This document shows, piece by piece, positions 13,001 through 21,819 of a stretch of DNA of 64,000 nt. The stretch comes from Scilla litardierei (taxonomy: Eukaryota > Streptophyta > Magnoliopsida > Asparagales > Asparagaceae): positions 148,002,597 to 148,066,596 of the forward strand of contig CM061132.1 of assembly GCA_030789695.1 (NCBI GenBank). Reading direction: 5' to 3'. The notes under the pieces were generated by a model that saw only the letters and a program-made list of their open reading frames with translations, was not told the DNA's origin and did no database searches. The stretch's first letter is position 1, and each line of letters opens with the position of its first letter. The position numbers and the translations under genes were made by a program.

Positions 13001-16000
13001 CCCCACATGATCCTCCATGGTCCTGCTGTAAACCAAGATGTCGTCGAAGAAAACCATGACGAACTTCCTCAAGTACGGCCGAAATACCTCGTTTATCAAG
13101 GCCTGGAAGGTGGAGGGAGCATTCGTCAAGCCAAAAGGCATGACGAGAAACTCGTAGTGCCCCTCATGTGTGCGGAACGCCGTCTTCGGCACGTCCTCGG
13201 GCCTCATCAGGATCTGGTGATAACCCGCCTTCAAGTCGATCTTCGAGAACACAACTGCGCCATGCAGCTCATCTAGCAGCTCGTCGATCACGGGCATGAG
13301 AAATCTGTCAGTCACAGTCTCCTTGTTCAACGCCCTGTAGTCGACGCCGAACCGCCAACTCCCGTCCTTCTTCTTCACCAACAGCACTGGTGAAGAGAAA
13401 GGACTCACACTAGGCTGGATCACTCCCGCCTGCAACTTCTCCCCGACCATCCTCTCAATCTCGTCCTTCTGCACATGAGGATATCGGTACTGCCGCACAC
13501 TCACCGGTGATGCTCCCTCTCTCAAGACGATCGCATGCTCATGTCCCCTCATCGGTGGTAGCCCCTGTGGGTCCTGAAAGACCTCCTGAAACCGCTCCAG
13601 CATCTGCTCAACCACCTCGAGAACCTCTGCCGGTTGCTCCTGCTCAACTCCAACTGCACGGCACTCCACTAAGTACCCCTCTTCCTCCCTCTGTAAAGCC
13701 CGAGTAATGGCCTTAAAGGCCACCAACGAAAAGCATAGGGTGGGGTCCCCTGTAAGTACCACCGTGCGTCACCCTCCTCAAACTCCATCCTGAGACGTTT
13801 CCAGTTCACCCGTACATCCCCCAACTTCTTCAGCCATTGCGCGCCCAGAATGATATCGACATTCCATAACTCCAGGGGTAAGAAATCCTCCATAATCTGC
13901 ACTCCTTGCAAGGTCAGACACAACCTCTTGCAGAGCCCATTGTTCTCCTCCATCTTCCCAGTCCCCAGCAAAACAGTAAACTTCTCCATGGTGCTCAACT
14001 GCAGCCCATGACGCTCCACCACTCTGCTAGAGATGAAATTGTGGGTGGTTCCACTGTCTATCAGCACTGTCACCGCCATTTCACCCAACCGCCTTGACAA
14101 CTTCATGGTGTGGTTCGGTGTGAACCCCACCACGGAGTTCAGGGAGACCTCCGCGAAGTCTAGGTGAGACTTCTTCTCCTCCTCGAATGGCTCCACCCTG
14201 GGCTCCTCCTCGTCATCCCGACACTCCTCATCCGGCACCATAGTAATCTATAGCAGGCGGCTCACACATCTGTGGCCAGGGGTGAACTTCTCATCGCAAC
14301 GGAAACACAAACCCTTGGCACGCCTCTCCCTCACCTCCGCCTTCGTCATCCGTCGCCCAAGAGTAGCGGGACGAGTCTCTCCCTAGCCTCTGGTGCACCG
14401 GCAGGTGCCCTCGACGCTGCCGTTGCTGGCGTGGACCGGGGATTTTGGGTCCCCCAGGTCCCACGTATCCTCCTCTCCTCCGTATGTTTCTCATCCGTCT
14501 TCTGCGCGAGGCGAATCAGGTCCTCCAAGCCCCCCGGGCTCTGCATCCTCAGCTCAGCTCGAATGGAGGGCTTGAGCCCCCCATGAAGTTACCATGAGCG
14601 CCTCCTCTGTGACCCTAGACACTCTGCCCGACAGTAGCTCGAACCTCCTGACAAATTCCTGCACCGTCCCCTCCTGCCTAAGTATCCTGGAATCGGTCCA
14701 TCAAGTAGGCTGTCAGATCCGCCCACGAGAAAAAGGGACTGCGTGCGACCTTCCACCGGTACCACGCCAATGCCTCTCCCTCAAAATAGATGCCCACCGC
14801 CTTCAGGACCTCCTCGGTAAAACCCATCGTCTGGAAGTACCTCTCCGCTCTGTAGATCCACTCATCTGGATCGCTCCCCTCAAACACATGCATCTTCAGC
14901 TTCTTCAGCCGCCTATCAGCGTGAAACTCTTCCCCGCCTCTCCTGGTCCCAACGCCTATCCCCGTGGTTCTTGAGGGGATCGTAGTCCTCATCTGCATAT
15001 TCGTCCTCAGGCCAAAAAGGTCTACCGTCTGGTGCCAGCTTATGGGGTCCTCCAAAAGCTGCCGCAGCTGGCCGCTGTCCTTCTCGACCACTGAAGTGGC
15101 CCTCCGGTCCCCGTCCTCGCCTCGGAAAAACCCCAGCGCCCTCCCGAAGGTCTCCCGCTGCTGGCCGCCCCCTATCGGCAGCCCATGGGGGCTGATCCGC
15201 CACCGCCGGGACCCCAGGGGGCCAAGCGGGGGCCCTGGGGTCCCGCCCGCCCCCGCCCGCCTGGGCACGGCCCCCCAGCGGCCAATCGGGGGCCGCGCGG
15301 GGCCTCTGCCACTGCGGCAGAGCCCCGCCGCCCCCCACGCTGGGCTCGCGGCCCCCTGGGGGGTTCGTCAGGCCCGGCCGACCCCCTGGGGGGTTCGCCG
15401 GGTCTGGCCGACCCTCCGGGAGGGTTCCCAGGCCCGACGCCCCGCGCGCGCGCTTTCGTCGCTTGCCCACTCGTCGTCGTCGCCTGGTTTCGTCGATACA
15501 ACGACTTTCGATGTCCCAGCTGTTACAAACTGCGTCGCAACCCTTGCATCTCGCGCCCTTAACTCCTGGACTTCGGGATCCGAGTCATCTTCAACCTCCG
15601 CCCATGATTTCTTCCCCTTTCCCTTAACTAGGGTTTGCAAAATCTCCATGATTTTTAATTGATTTGCTTCGCTTTTTTGCATGCTTCTCTTCTTGGGCTC
15701 GGTTGTTTTCATCAATCTTCTTCTCAAGCCGATCGCTCATTGTCTCCATCGTGGTTCCGATCTCCTTGGTGATTTCTTCATATAGGGCTTGTAGCTTCTC
15801 CTCAATGGTGGCTCTCGTGCCTTGCGCCATTAGATCTTATGAGCTCTGATACCAATTTGATACGATCCGCTTGGATCGATCAAGCAAATCAATTTAAAGG
15901 TGGAAAAAATAAAAAGAGAGGAATATTTTTAGGGTTTTTAGATTGAGAAGACAATGGAAATCAATTGATAAAAGTCTTTCGAGAGGAGACTTGCTCTCCG

Positions 16001-19000
16001 AGCTTTTGATTGAACGGAACAAAAGCCTAAATATCCTTCACTAAGGATGCTCAAGAGTTTCTCAACAATCTAAGCATAAGCAAATACAATGGCGGCTAGC
16101 CCTAATAAAGAGAATGAGGGGATTTACTAATTTGGCCTAGAACGACCAAAATACCCCCAAGGCTAATAATACTAATTAACGCCTCCACGTCTCCTCCTGC
16201 GCACGTAATTGATCATGGGCAATTCTCGTCCACCGCACGTAGTGCGGCCTCCTCGGAGCGTGTGCCGGCCGAAGATGCGGCATGGTCCGCATCAGAAATC
16301 CATCCAATGGGCGATCCAGCTTCAGATTTGAACAACGATGACAACTCCAACACAGATTTAGGGTTAAATGCGACATCTTTGGCCAAGGAAAAAGAGAAAG
16401 ATGCCACCTTTGACGAGGAACCTCAACAAGCAGGAGATCGCTTCACATTGGCGACGGATCGTGCCCGTGGGGATCAAATTCTCTTCTAAACTCAAGGGAA
16501 AAGACGATTGAGGCAGTCAGACAAGGGGAAGCCAAGGTCGGCCTCCAATGAGATTACCCAGGCAAGGGCAGTCCCCTTGGGCCTCTTGGCGGCTTGCCTA
16601 GACCAGCGCAGCAGGCGGCCTACCCGCCCAGAGCCCACAACCCCAGGGGCAGGCCAGACCAGGCCCAGCGACCCCCGGACATCCTTCCACGGGGCCCGCA
16701 AGCCCTGGTTTGTAGACTGAGGCACTTCCAGGCCTCGGAGTCTGGGCTTCAGGCACGACAAATCTTCAGGCGGGCTTGGCGATTACCATAGCTTTCTTCC
16801 GGACTACGCGGTGGGATGTAAAGATTTTGAGTGGCTCTATGACCGCAGTGGAGACCCGCAAGGTTTCGACGAAACCAAAGGATGCCCACATGAAGGTAAC
16901 CACTATTTCGTGAGCAACGATGATCAATTGGCAACTTTCTCCTCCATAGCTTCCACCTTTGTTGTTGTCACCATCAGGATCTATGCTTTGATACCAATTT
17001 GATATGATTTTCTAGGGTTTGATGAATAAAGTTCTGATTTTTTTGAAATAAAAAGAAAAACAAAGATAGTTGGCCCCTTTCGAGAAGAGAACGCTCTGCC
17101 AAGCCATCAATTCGAGCGGATGGTGGCACTCTCCACAAACTAGGGTTCTGAACAATCACATAGAGGTTTCTCTCACAAAATTCAGCCTAACCTATAATCT
17201 CTCTAAGCTCACACTAAAATGATAATCAGTTTTCTCCCAAATTACAGAAACACAATTGGTCCCCAAAATTACAAAAATGCCATTGTATGTTATCTCATCA
17301 CTTTCTCGCAATGGTATATGGTTTAGAACTCATTCCCTCGATGAAAAAGGGTGGATAGATAGGGACCTACCGAGTTCAAAAACATGTGTACAGATGAAAT
17401 TACCAATGAAGGAAACATGCAAAACATGGTTCTGGTCCACAAGAATTTCTTTCACAGATTTGTGTAATGGACAAGAATCCTTGCTTATCAGTACAACCAT
17501 AAGAAATGTTTGCAGAAAATAGATGACTAATTACTTAATTAGGCATCAAAGTTCAAACAACTTGATATTTTAGGAGTGGAAACCTTCCAAAACCGTAGTG
17601 TAAGCGCTTCAATAGCATTATGTGCATTTTCTGATCCATTACACACGATGATCCAATTTAGATATTTGGATTGAGTAGCATGATAGAACATGTAAATTGT
17701 GACGTGTATGCCATAAGATCCAGACATTACTAATTAGCACCTCCATTTCATTTTCTGTTTGTAAGGTGTAATTATGACCTAGCCATAATGAATCTGATTG
17801 TCAAATTACCCTAAAACCTCTACATCAGATTCATTCTCTTCTATTATTTTTTCTTTTTCATTTCTCATTAATTCTATCACATCCTAACGAACTCTAAATA
17901 CATGTCCTTACCATCCTTTAGATGATGATGCCATTGTTTTGGCAATTCTGATATAACATTGCTTTTGTCTTGCCTGTCTGCTGGAGGGGCCACCACTGTG
18001 GGGTTGATTAAATGCAAGTTGCATAGAGTATGGAACCCATATCATGGAAGAATAACATTGGCTTGTCCCATTGAATGTCGGCAGCAAAGGAAGCAAAATA
18101 GAATAGAAAAGGAAACGTCTGTATTTTGGGGTTGATTAAATTCAAGTTGCATAGAGTATGGAATCCATATCATGGAAGAATAACATTGGCTTGTTCCATT
18201 GAATGTCGGCAGCAAAGGAAGCAAAATAGAATAGAAAAGGAAACGTCTGTATTTTAGGACCGACCAAAAGGTCAATGTTAGTTGTAGTCCACATTTTGTC
18301 CTCATCCTTTTTGTTTCCTCATCTATTCAATGCAGTTGCTTTTACAATAGGGGGGAGGGTGATGTTAGACATGTATTTGAGATTAAAAAAAGCGTTGGTA
18401 AGGGAAAAAAGAATGGGACGTTGGTCTTTTATTGAAAAATTGCGAGTGCAGAAGGCTAAAAAATGAAAAGGAAGTATCCATCAGAGGGAATACATGTGAC
18501 GGATTCTTTAATCGTGTTGAGTAATAAGGTAGTGGGAGAAGATTCACTCATGGTGGTATATAATTCTTATCCTAGAATTTCACAGAATAATCCTAGTTTA
18601 AGGTGAAGGCTAACTAGAGCTACTCATAATAGATGGACTAGCACCAGAAGCTCGTTTCTGCTTGGGACAAAAATCAACTTAAGAATTGCCAGGACTACTA
18701 TTCCAAAAACCCCTTTATTCTATCTCAACCTTTCGGAGAGATGGCTGCAACCTGTAATCAAAGATGATGTCTCACTGGGTTGAAATCTTCTGCATGCTAG
18801 TATTGGTTGATGACATGTTAATAATGTCCCGAGCCACATGATCAAGTTGCTTATTGTCTCATAGAAAGAAGCATGAATATAGACATCATAAGTTTTATTT
18901 GTCCATGTCTGGCTAGTTGTGGAAGAAATTTTGAATAGTTACGAGTATAAAATATATATCTAGATCATGTGTTCTCTTAACAGATTAGAATAGCGGGATC

Positions 19001-21819
19001 CATTTTGGAATATATCAACCATCTCAAGAAGATATTTGGCTGCTCAACCCATATTATATCTTTGTGATATAATGAAATTATGTCCTATTTGTTATATGAC
19101 ATATACACGCAACAAGAACTCATCATTCATAACCGTCCTATTTCAATAGGCTCTATGAAAATTTATCTATGAGCTTGCCATGCCTTAATGTCCATAATAT
19201 GGTATTTCATGCAGCCATTCAAGTGCTTACCCTATCATTTCTTTTGAAATTAAAACAGTTTCGTCAAGATTGTAGAAATTTTTGGTAGGAAAATGACAAC
19301 AGTAATATATCTTCATTTAAGAGGTTATTTTCAATCTGTGAATTATTCGGTGCTATATGTGTGAGATGTGGAACTAATTTTCACATTATACTCTCTGTTC
19401 ATATTTAATAAATATATTCTATGAAATTTAAGTCCGGCATTGACCTGTAATGAGCTATATGTGCATGAAATTTCATTGCCGTTATCTATTTTGCAAGCCC
19501 ATGTAACATTCTGTAGAGTTCCTTAGCACTGGGCTGCATTTTAGTGGAGATTTCTTGAGAAAATTGTTTATTTGCCTTCTGCGATGTTCTCTAGAACCCA
19601 AAGACTACTTTGTTTTTCTGAAGATTCCATCGGAAGAAAGATTCCATCGGAAGAAGTTCCTTAAATAAGATTTTAGTCCTATTCAGTATCTAGCTAAACC
19701 CATTATGATCCTCGAAGTTTTCTTAGGAATCTTCTTCCTCTCCCCCTCCATCTTCCATCTCTGATTCCTGATTTCTTTCCTCATCCTTGAATGTTATCTG
19801 CTGATGGTCAAGATAGTGATGGTGGAAACGGAGAATTCTCTCATCATGTCGGTGAGATTTATCTTTGTTCTCTTTTTCTATCTTTGCCCTCTAGATGATA
19901 TGAGTTCTTGATTTTAGACTTCATTCTATCTTGACTCTTTAGTTAATTCGAGTTTAGGGCTTGGGTCTCTCTCCTCTCCCTTTCTCTCATGCATACACAT
20001 TTGAATCTTCCTATCCAGACCCTAACGCTCTTCTTATGGTCATTAGTTAATTTGCCTGCTAATTTGTTGTTGTGCCCATAAGTTACTTGTTGTAATGCTT
20101 GGAAGGTTCCTTCCCACGATTCCTGCCATGATTTAACTATTCTTTTGTTTTATTACTTCATTGCACTTAGGGGTGATAAAATGAACCCCAACCGACATGA
20201 ACTCGGCCTCATTAACCGGGTATGAGTAGGGACATAGGTCAAATCCGGGTCGACCCGGCTGTCCCAGGTAAACATCCGAGTCGGATACAGGTTTGACATG
20301 TCAACTTGGATTGATGTGGATTCTACCCGTTTTAATTTATATTTATATAGAAACAAAAGAATGAATGCTACGTTGGGAGTTTTGGTGAGGGGTCTGGATT
20401 GTTCAACATTATTTCTGGTATGATTGGGGGTTCGTTTCCCTTTATTGTAGTCGTATTTCTTAATTTCAAATCGTAGTTCTTAATTTACATAAATAAATTG
20501 ACGGTCTTAAAGCAACACCAAGACTCTTAGATTATTTGGGGGCACTTATTCATGCGTCCAGGTGATCATGGGTTCGATTCTTGCAGGCTGTCATTTATTT
20601 AACCCAATTTTTTAAAACATAATCAATGCATGCGGTTTGGGTTTGGATAATCCAACAATCCATCGGGTAAGGTAAAAGTCTAAAATTTCGACACGAATAA
20701 AATCTAGGTCAGGTTTAGATATACCCCTAAACAAGTCGGGTCAGATCTGACCTGACCTGCAATGAGCCCAACCCGGGTTTACCACCCTTACACTTTTCTG
20801 GGGCAACCTTTTGTTGTTCGCAGCATATGATGAAGAATCTAATTTTGTTTGTTTTATTTATTGCCCGTCACTAGAATTACCTTTGCATCTTGTCTCGTTT
20901 TTCTTCTATTTATATCTCTCTCCCCTTTGAGCATGTTGTTAGATGTTGGAGAAGCAATCAAGTTGCTAGACATATGGATGTAAACGGTTTGGGTACTGAC
21001 TTGATATTGGGTTTGCCGTATACATAATCGGAATCATTTTTCGATTATAGATTTGGATATGGATAATGTGCGGAAAGGAAATTTAGTCTATATCCACAAA
21101 AAGTGATATGAGTATGAAGCGGATATGGACAACGGCCGCATCCAGTATAAATAATACACATCGAATGTAGACCTACGGATAAGAAAAATACAAAAAAAAT
21201 TCTAAATCATCATATTTGGGTTAAACAAGGAGCAAAACATGTGGACATATTGTCATAGATGAGGGTGACTAATTACAAATGAGTCATGGATGTAATATAT
21301 TACAAGTAATATCAGATAACCTTAACCAAATCCATATCCGGAAAAGATCAAATTTGATTATCCGTATCCGTATCCGTATCCATAATCAATTGGATATGAT
21401 ATTTTGATATCCATCCCCGCACCTAAAAGGCTATGGATATGGATCCCATCCGGATAATCCACATCCATTTACATCCATAGCTAGACCTATGTGTTTGCTG
21501 TATCAGGCCATGGTGGTTTGTATCACAATTCCCGCTGTTTATCTAGTCACGATGTGTTTTGTTGATGGGGCATTTTTTTTGGAATGACGTGAATTTTGTG
21601 GGATCTGGTGTTAGGATATGTGAGAGCCTTCATTGTAGCATCAGTTGTTCACTGATGTACTCTTGCATTTGAGTTATTAATGGTGATGAACACAAACATT
21701 TTCAGGTCCCTGGGCTGTTGAAGATTAGACACATTGGTCAGACTACCATTGGAAGCGCAGCTGTCTTCGGGCTCTTTTTAGGAGCTGGGAGTTTAATACA
21801 TTGTGGGAAGTCTTACTGA
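3932..21819 (+). CDS. ROMO1: ROMO1/Mgr2 family protein (reactive oxygen species modulator 1), 3 exons
   Basis: Joining 3932-4004, 8388-8425 and 21706-21819 gives a 74-residue protein that starts [18 protein letters not shown] and ends [10 protein letters not shown]. All splice sites are GT/AG: exon 1 ends in phase 1 and exon 2 in phase 0. The sequence closely matches what I know of the plant ROMO1 homologue (Arabidopsis At3g07910), including the [11 protein letters not shown] and [13 protein letters not shown] segments. There are two glycine-rich membrane helices, about residues 10-32 and 52-68, with GxxxG spacing ([16 protein letters not shown] and [15 protein letters not shown]). Mgr2 in yeast belongs to the TIM23 presequence translocase. 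ROMO1 in animals is an inner-membrane protein linked to ROS and cristae shape. The full family length is present and nothing is broken. The oddity is the introns, 4,383 and 13,280 bp for a 225-base ORF, both carrying transposons. Confidence 0.9.
4250..4807 (+). repeat. perfect 279-bp tandem duplication in intron 1
   Basis: The unit from about 4250 to 4528 is followed directly by an identical copy at 4529-4807. I compared the two by eye and found no difference. The unit contains a pyrimidine tract followed by CTCCTTAG, which could look like a splice acceptor. Nothing coding is seen in it. Confidence 0.95.
4808..6837. other. intron 1 sequence, no feature recognised
   Basis: AT-rich intron of the ROMO1-like gene. 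I see no ORF, RNA gene or repeat boundary that I can support here. A short AT microsatellite is at about 6520-6530. Confidence 0.5.
6838..7638. mobile_element. long-TIR DNA element (MULE-like, possibly gene-capturing) in intron 1
   Basis: The left end from 6838 (GCTGATAGCCACATGTCC) is matched in inverted orientation at 7638, with two mismatches in the first 34 bases. A second block of inverted similarity follows inside (CCTGAAATTTGTAAA near 6902 against its complement near 7540). Together the arms span about 90-115 bp, typical of Mutator-like TIRs. The interior is much richer in G than the surrounding intron and has a run of 15 G at 7324-7338. It also shows short glycine/arginine/tryptophan-rich ORFs, as expected for a captured and decayed gene fragment. 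No transposase was seen and no 9-bp target duplication was evident. Confidence 0.6.
7639..8387. other. remaining intron 1, no feature recognised
   Basis: AT-rich intron running to the acceptor TTTCTAG at 8381-8387. No gene or repeat boundary was seen. Confidence 0.5.
8388..8425 (+). CDS. ROMO1: ROMO1-like exon 2 (38-nt micro-exon)
   Basis: The acceptor TTCTAG/GT and donor AGG/GTAATG bound 38 bases that complete the split glycine codon and encode [12 protein letters not shown]. This is the loop joining the two membrane helices. The exon was found by matching the family sequence and is too short for ORF calling. Confidence 0.88.
8426..9540. other. intron 2, proximal part, no feature recognised
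   Basis: Ordinary AT-rich intron sequence. No ORF, repeat edge or RNA gene that I can support. Confidence 0.5.
9541..10348 (+). mobile_element. decayed LTR-element fragment, two tandem LTR/leader copies
   Basis: Two diverged direct copies occur, at about 9541-9840 and 9905-10230. Each has an LTR-like end rich in CTCTCAAATT, then a degenerate initiator-Met primer site (TTGATATCAAAGCAG near 9751; TTAGAGCAG near 10092). Each continues with a gag-like start encoding MEAWEERR and WKQISAS. The second copy carries a short ORF (10112-10294) rich in lysine and ending [13 protein letters not shown]. The block is cut by the chromovirus that inserted at 10349. The continuation on the other side, from 16300, reads [17 protein letters not shown]. 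Confidence 0.55.
10349..10791 (-). repeat. 3' LTR of the chromovirus
   Basis: 443 bp, TG to CA on the plus strand. It is nearly collinear with 15858-16294 but differs at scattered sites and by a few indels (for example GGCGGCCCCTCC near 10710 against CAATTC). The insertion is therefore not recent. Confidence 0.92.
10792..10802 (-). promoter_or_regulatory. polypurine tract of the chromovirus
   Basis: On the minus strand ACGGGGGTAT lies directly against the 3' LTR, where plus-strand DNA synthesis is primed. The same bases encode the end of the polyprotein, as is common in this lineage. Confidence 0.6.
10803..11226 (-). pseudogene. pol: chromovirus GPF/Y module and chromodomain
   Basis: The reading starts near [15 protein letters not shown]. 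The GPF/Y motif is seen as [20 protein letters not shown], then [11 protein letters not shown]. The C-terminal chromodomain core is [11 protein letters not shown], which targets integration by binding modified histones in this family. The chromodomain stops early at 10867, where the expected tryptophan codon TGG reads TGA. The remaining codons, [18 protein letters not shown], continue in the same frame after it. A TAG at 11227 separates this piece from the integrase piece upstream; CAG is the likely ancestor. Confidence 0.85.
11227..12370 (-). pseudogene. pol: chromovirus integrase
   Basis: The zinc-binding region follows [12 protein letters not shown] and continues EFHSSG..GGHSG, then the C-x2-C pair in ACDVCQRHK. 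The catalytic core shows [20 protein letters not shown], then [12 protein letters not shown] and [12 protein letters not shown], the D, D and E regions. Integrase inserts the cDNA copy into chromosomes. The frame is broken by TAG at 12055 (CAG expected), at 11458 (TGG expected, after WAEY) and at 12372 (after VTE). Otherwise the reading is long and clear, so decay is by point change rather than deletion. Confidence 0.88.
12372..12764 (-). pseudogene. pol: chromovirus RNase H
   Basis: The segment reads [20 protein letters not shown] followed by [19 protein letters not shown], the first catalytic aspartate region. [20 protein letters not shown] and [20 protein letters not shown] follow. RNase H degrades the RNA of the RNA/DNA hybrid. 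It is in a different frame from the reverse transcriptase, so a frameshift lies near 12735-12765. It ends in a premature stop after VTE. Confidence 0.88.
12765..13762 (-). pseudogene. pol: chromovirus reverse transcriptase
   Basis: A 330-codon reading with the full set of Ty3 RT blocks: [33 protein letters not shown], the catalytic FFDDILVYS near 13035, [10 protein letters not shown] and [15 protein letters not shown]. The first aspartate of the active site (KIDLKAG) and both aspartates of FFDD are intact. The reading shifts frame at both ends, near 13745 toward the protease and near 12765 toward RNase H. Confidence 0.92.
13763..14241 (-). pseudogene. pol: chromovirus aspartic protease
   Basis: The retropepsin signature [13 protein letters not shown] is present, followed by [17 protein letters not shown] and [19 protein letters not shown], the typical Ty3 protease fold end (ILGAQWL). 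It processes the gag-pol polyprotein. The start methionine context ([13 protein letters not shown]) directly follows a gag-end zinc knuckle and a TAG stop. Confidence 0.88.
14242..15830 (-). pseudogene. gag: chromovirus gag with zinc knuckle
   Basis: The start is [20 protein letters not shown] at 15830, a coiled N-terminus. The capsid core is [20 protein letters not shown] followed by [10 protein letters not shown] and [19 protein letters not shown] knuckle lies near 14270-14320. The frame shifts at least twice, near 15620 and near 14650. Between the N-terminus and the capsid is a GC-rich stretch (15180-15460). It repeats a short PGGS/PRGS unit three times and encodes proline, glycine and arginine. 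Confidence 0.85.
15843..15854 (-). promoter_or_regulatory. primer binding site (initiator Met tRNA), chromovirus
   Basis: The minus strand reads TGGTATCAGAGC three bases from the end of the 5' LTR. This is the standard complement of the initiator methionine tRNA 3' end used by plant LTR retrotransposons, and it fixes the element orientation. Confidence 0.92.
15858..16294 (-). repeat. 5' LTR of the chromovirus
   Basis: 437 bp, beginning TGATACGATCC and ending CCGCATCA on the plus strand. It is followed by the target duplication GAAAT. Confidence 0.92.
16300..17160. mobile_element. distal part of the older LTR debris
   Basis: From 16300 the sequence encodes a lysine-rich gag-like piece ([20 protein letters not shown]) similar to 10245-10340. 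A proline/glycine-rich stretch follows. At about 16986-16997 GCTTTGATACCA appears, a degenerate minus-strand initiator-Met primer site, and a possible LTR start TGATATGATTTTC lies at 17000. This indicates at least one more decayed minus-oriented LTR element. Boundaries and target duplications were not found. Confidence 0.45.
17161..17999. other. intron 2, no feature recognised
   Basis: AT-rich intron DNA. Short ORFs here show no known family. It could include remnants of the LTR that begins near 17000. Confidence 0.45.
18000..18255 (+). repeat. 128-bp tandem duplication in intron 2
   Basis: Unit 18000-18127 is repeated at 18128-18255 with only a few substitutions (for example AAATGCAAG against AAATTCAAG, and GAACCC against GAATCC). 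No coding content. Confidence 0.92.
18256..20167. other. intron 2, distal part, no feature recognised
   Basis: AT-rich intron. A short direct repeat of GATTCCATCGGAAGAA occurs near 19625. I see no genes or clear element boundaries. Confidence 0.5.
20168..20790. mobile_element. hAT-like MITE (GGGTCGACCCGG-rich)
   Basis: The left end TAGGGGTGATAAA is matched by the complement of the right end, TTTACCACCCTTA. The ends are followed by AACCC/CCGGGT-rich subterminal repeats, a pattern common in plant hAT MITEs. A possible 8-bp target duplication (TTGCACTT against TTACACTT) needs a one- or two-base offset, so the boundaries are uncertain. Confidence 0.5.
20973..21479. mobile_element. hAT MITE, 507 bp, with 8-bp target duplication
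   Basis: Terminal inverted repeats TATGGATGTAAACGG and CCATTTACATCCATA are flanked by GCTAGACA (20965-20972) and GCTAGACC (21480-21487), a 7-of-8 target duplication. The interior repeats GGATAT and TATCCG motifs in both orientations. It ends 226 bp before exon 3 of the ROMO1-like gene. It belongs to the same family as 32722-33228. Confidence 0.85.
21706..21819 (+). CDS. ROMO1: ROMO1-like exon 3 and stop
   Basis: The acceptor ATTTTCAG/GTC is in phase 0. The exon encodes [20 protein letters not shown], then the second membrane helix [11 protein letters not shown] and the tail HCGKSY, and stops at TGA 21817-21819. Confidence 0.9.
   Translation, partial: VPGLLKIRHIGQTTIGSAAVFGLFLGAGSLIHCGKSY

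Larger units (their letters stand above)
10349..16294 (-). mobile_element. complete Ty3/gypsy chromovirus, 5,946 bp, inactive
   Basis: The element is bounded by LTRs that begin TGATACGATCC and end CCGCATCA, and is flanked by the 5-bp target duplication GAAAT (10344-10348 and 16295-16299). On the minus strand the order is primer site, gag, protease, reverse transcriptase, RNase H, integrase, GPF/Y module and chromodomain. This is the Ty3 layout with a chromodomain, so it is a chromovirus. The short LTRs (about 440 bp) and total length fit the Reina-like size class, which is inference. It lies antisense within intron 2 of the ROMO1-like gene and interrupts an older LTR fragment. Every coding section has stops or frameshifts. 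Confidence 0.93.

Noticed and set aside
12752..13276. 174-codon plus-strand ORF opposite the chromovirus RT
   Set aside because: Antisense shadow of a strongly recognisable RT reading on the minus strand, with no independent motif.
14964..15662. 232-codon plus-strand ORF rich in proline and arginine
   Set aside because: It is the antisense of the GC-rich gag linker. GC-rich DNA lacks stops in several frames by composition.
20521..20600. GGTTCGATTC box resembling a Pol III B box, possible tRNA or SINE
   Set aside because: No matching A box or cloverleaf could be drawn. It lies inside a MITE-like sequence, so a chance match is likely.
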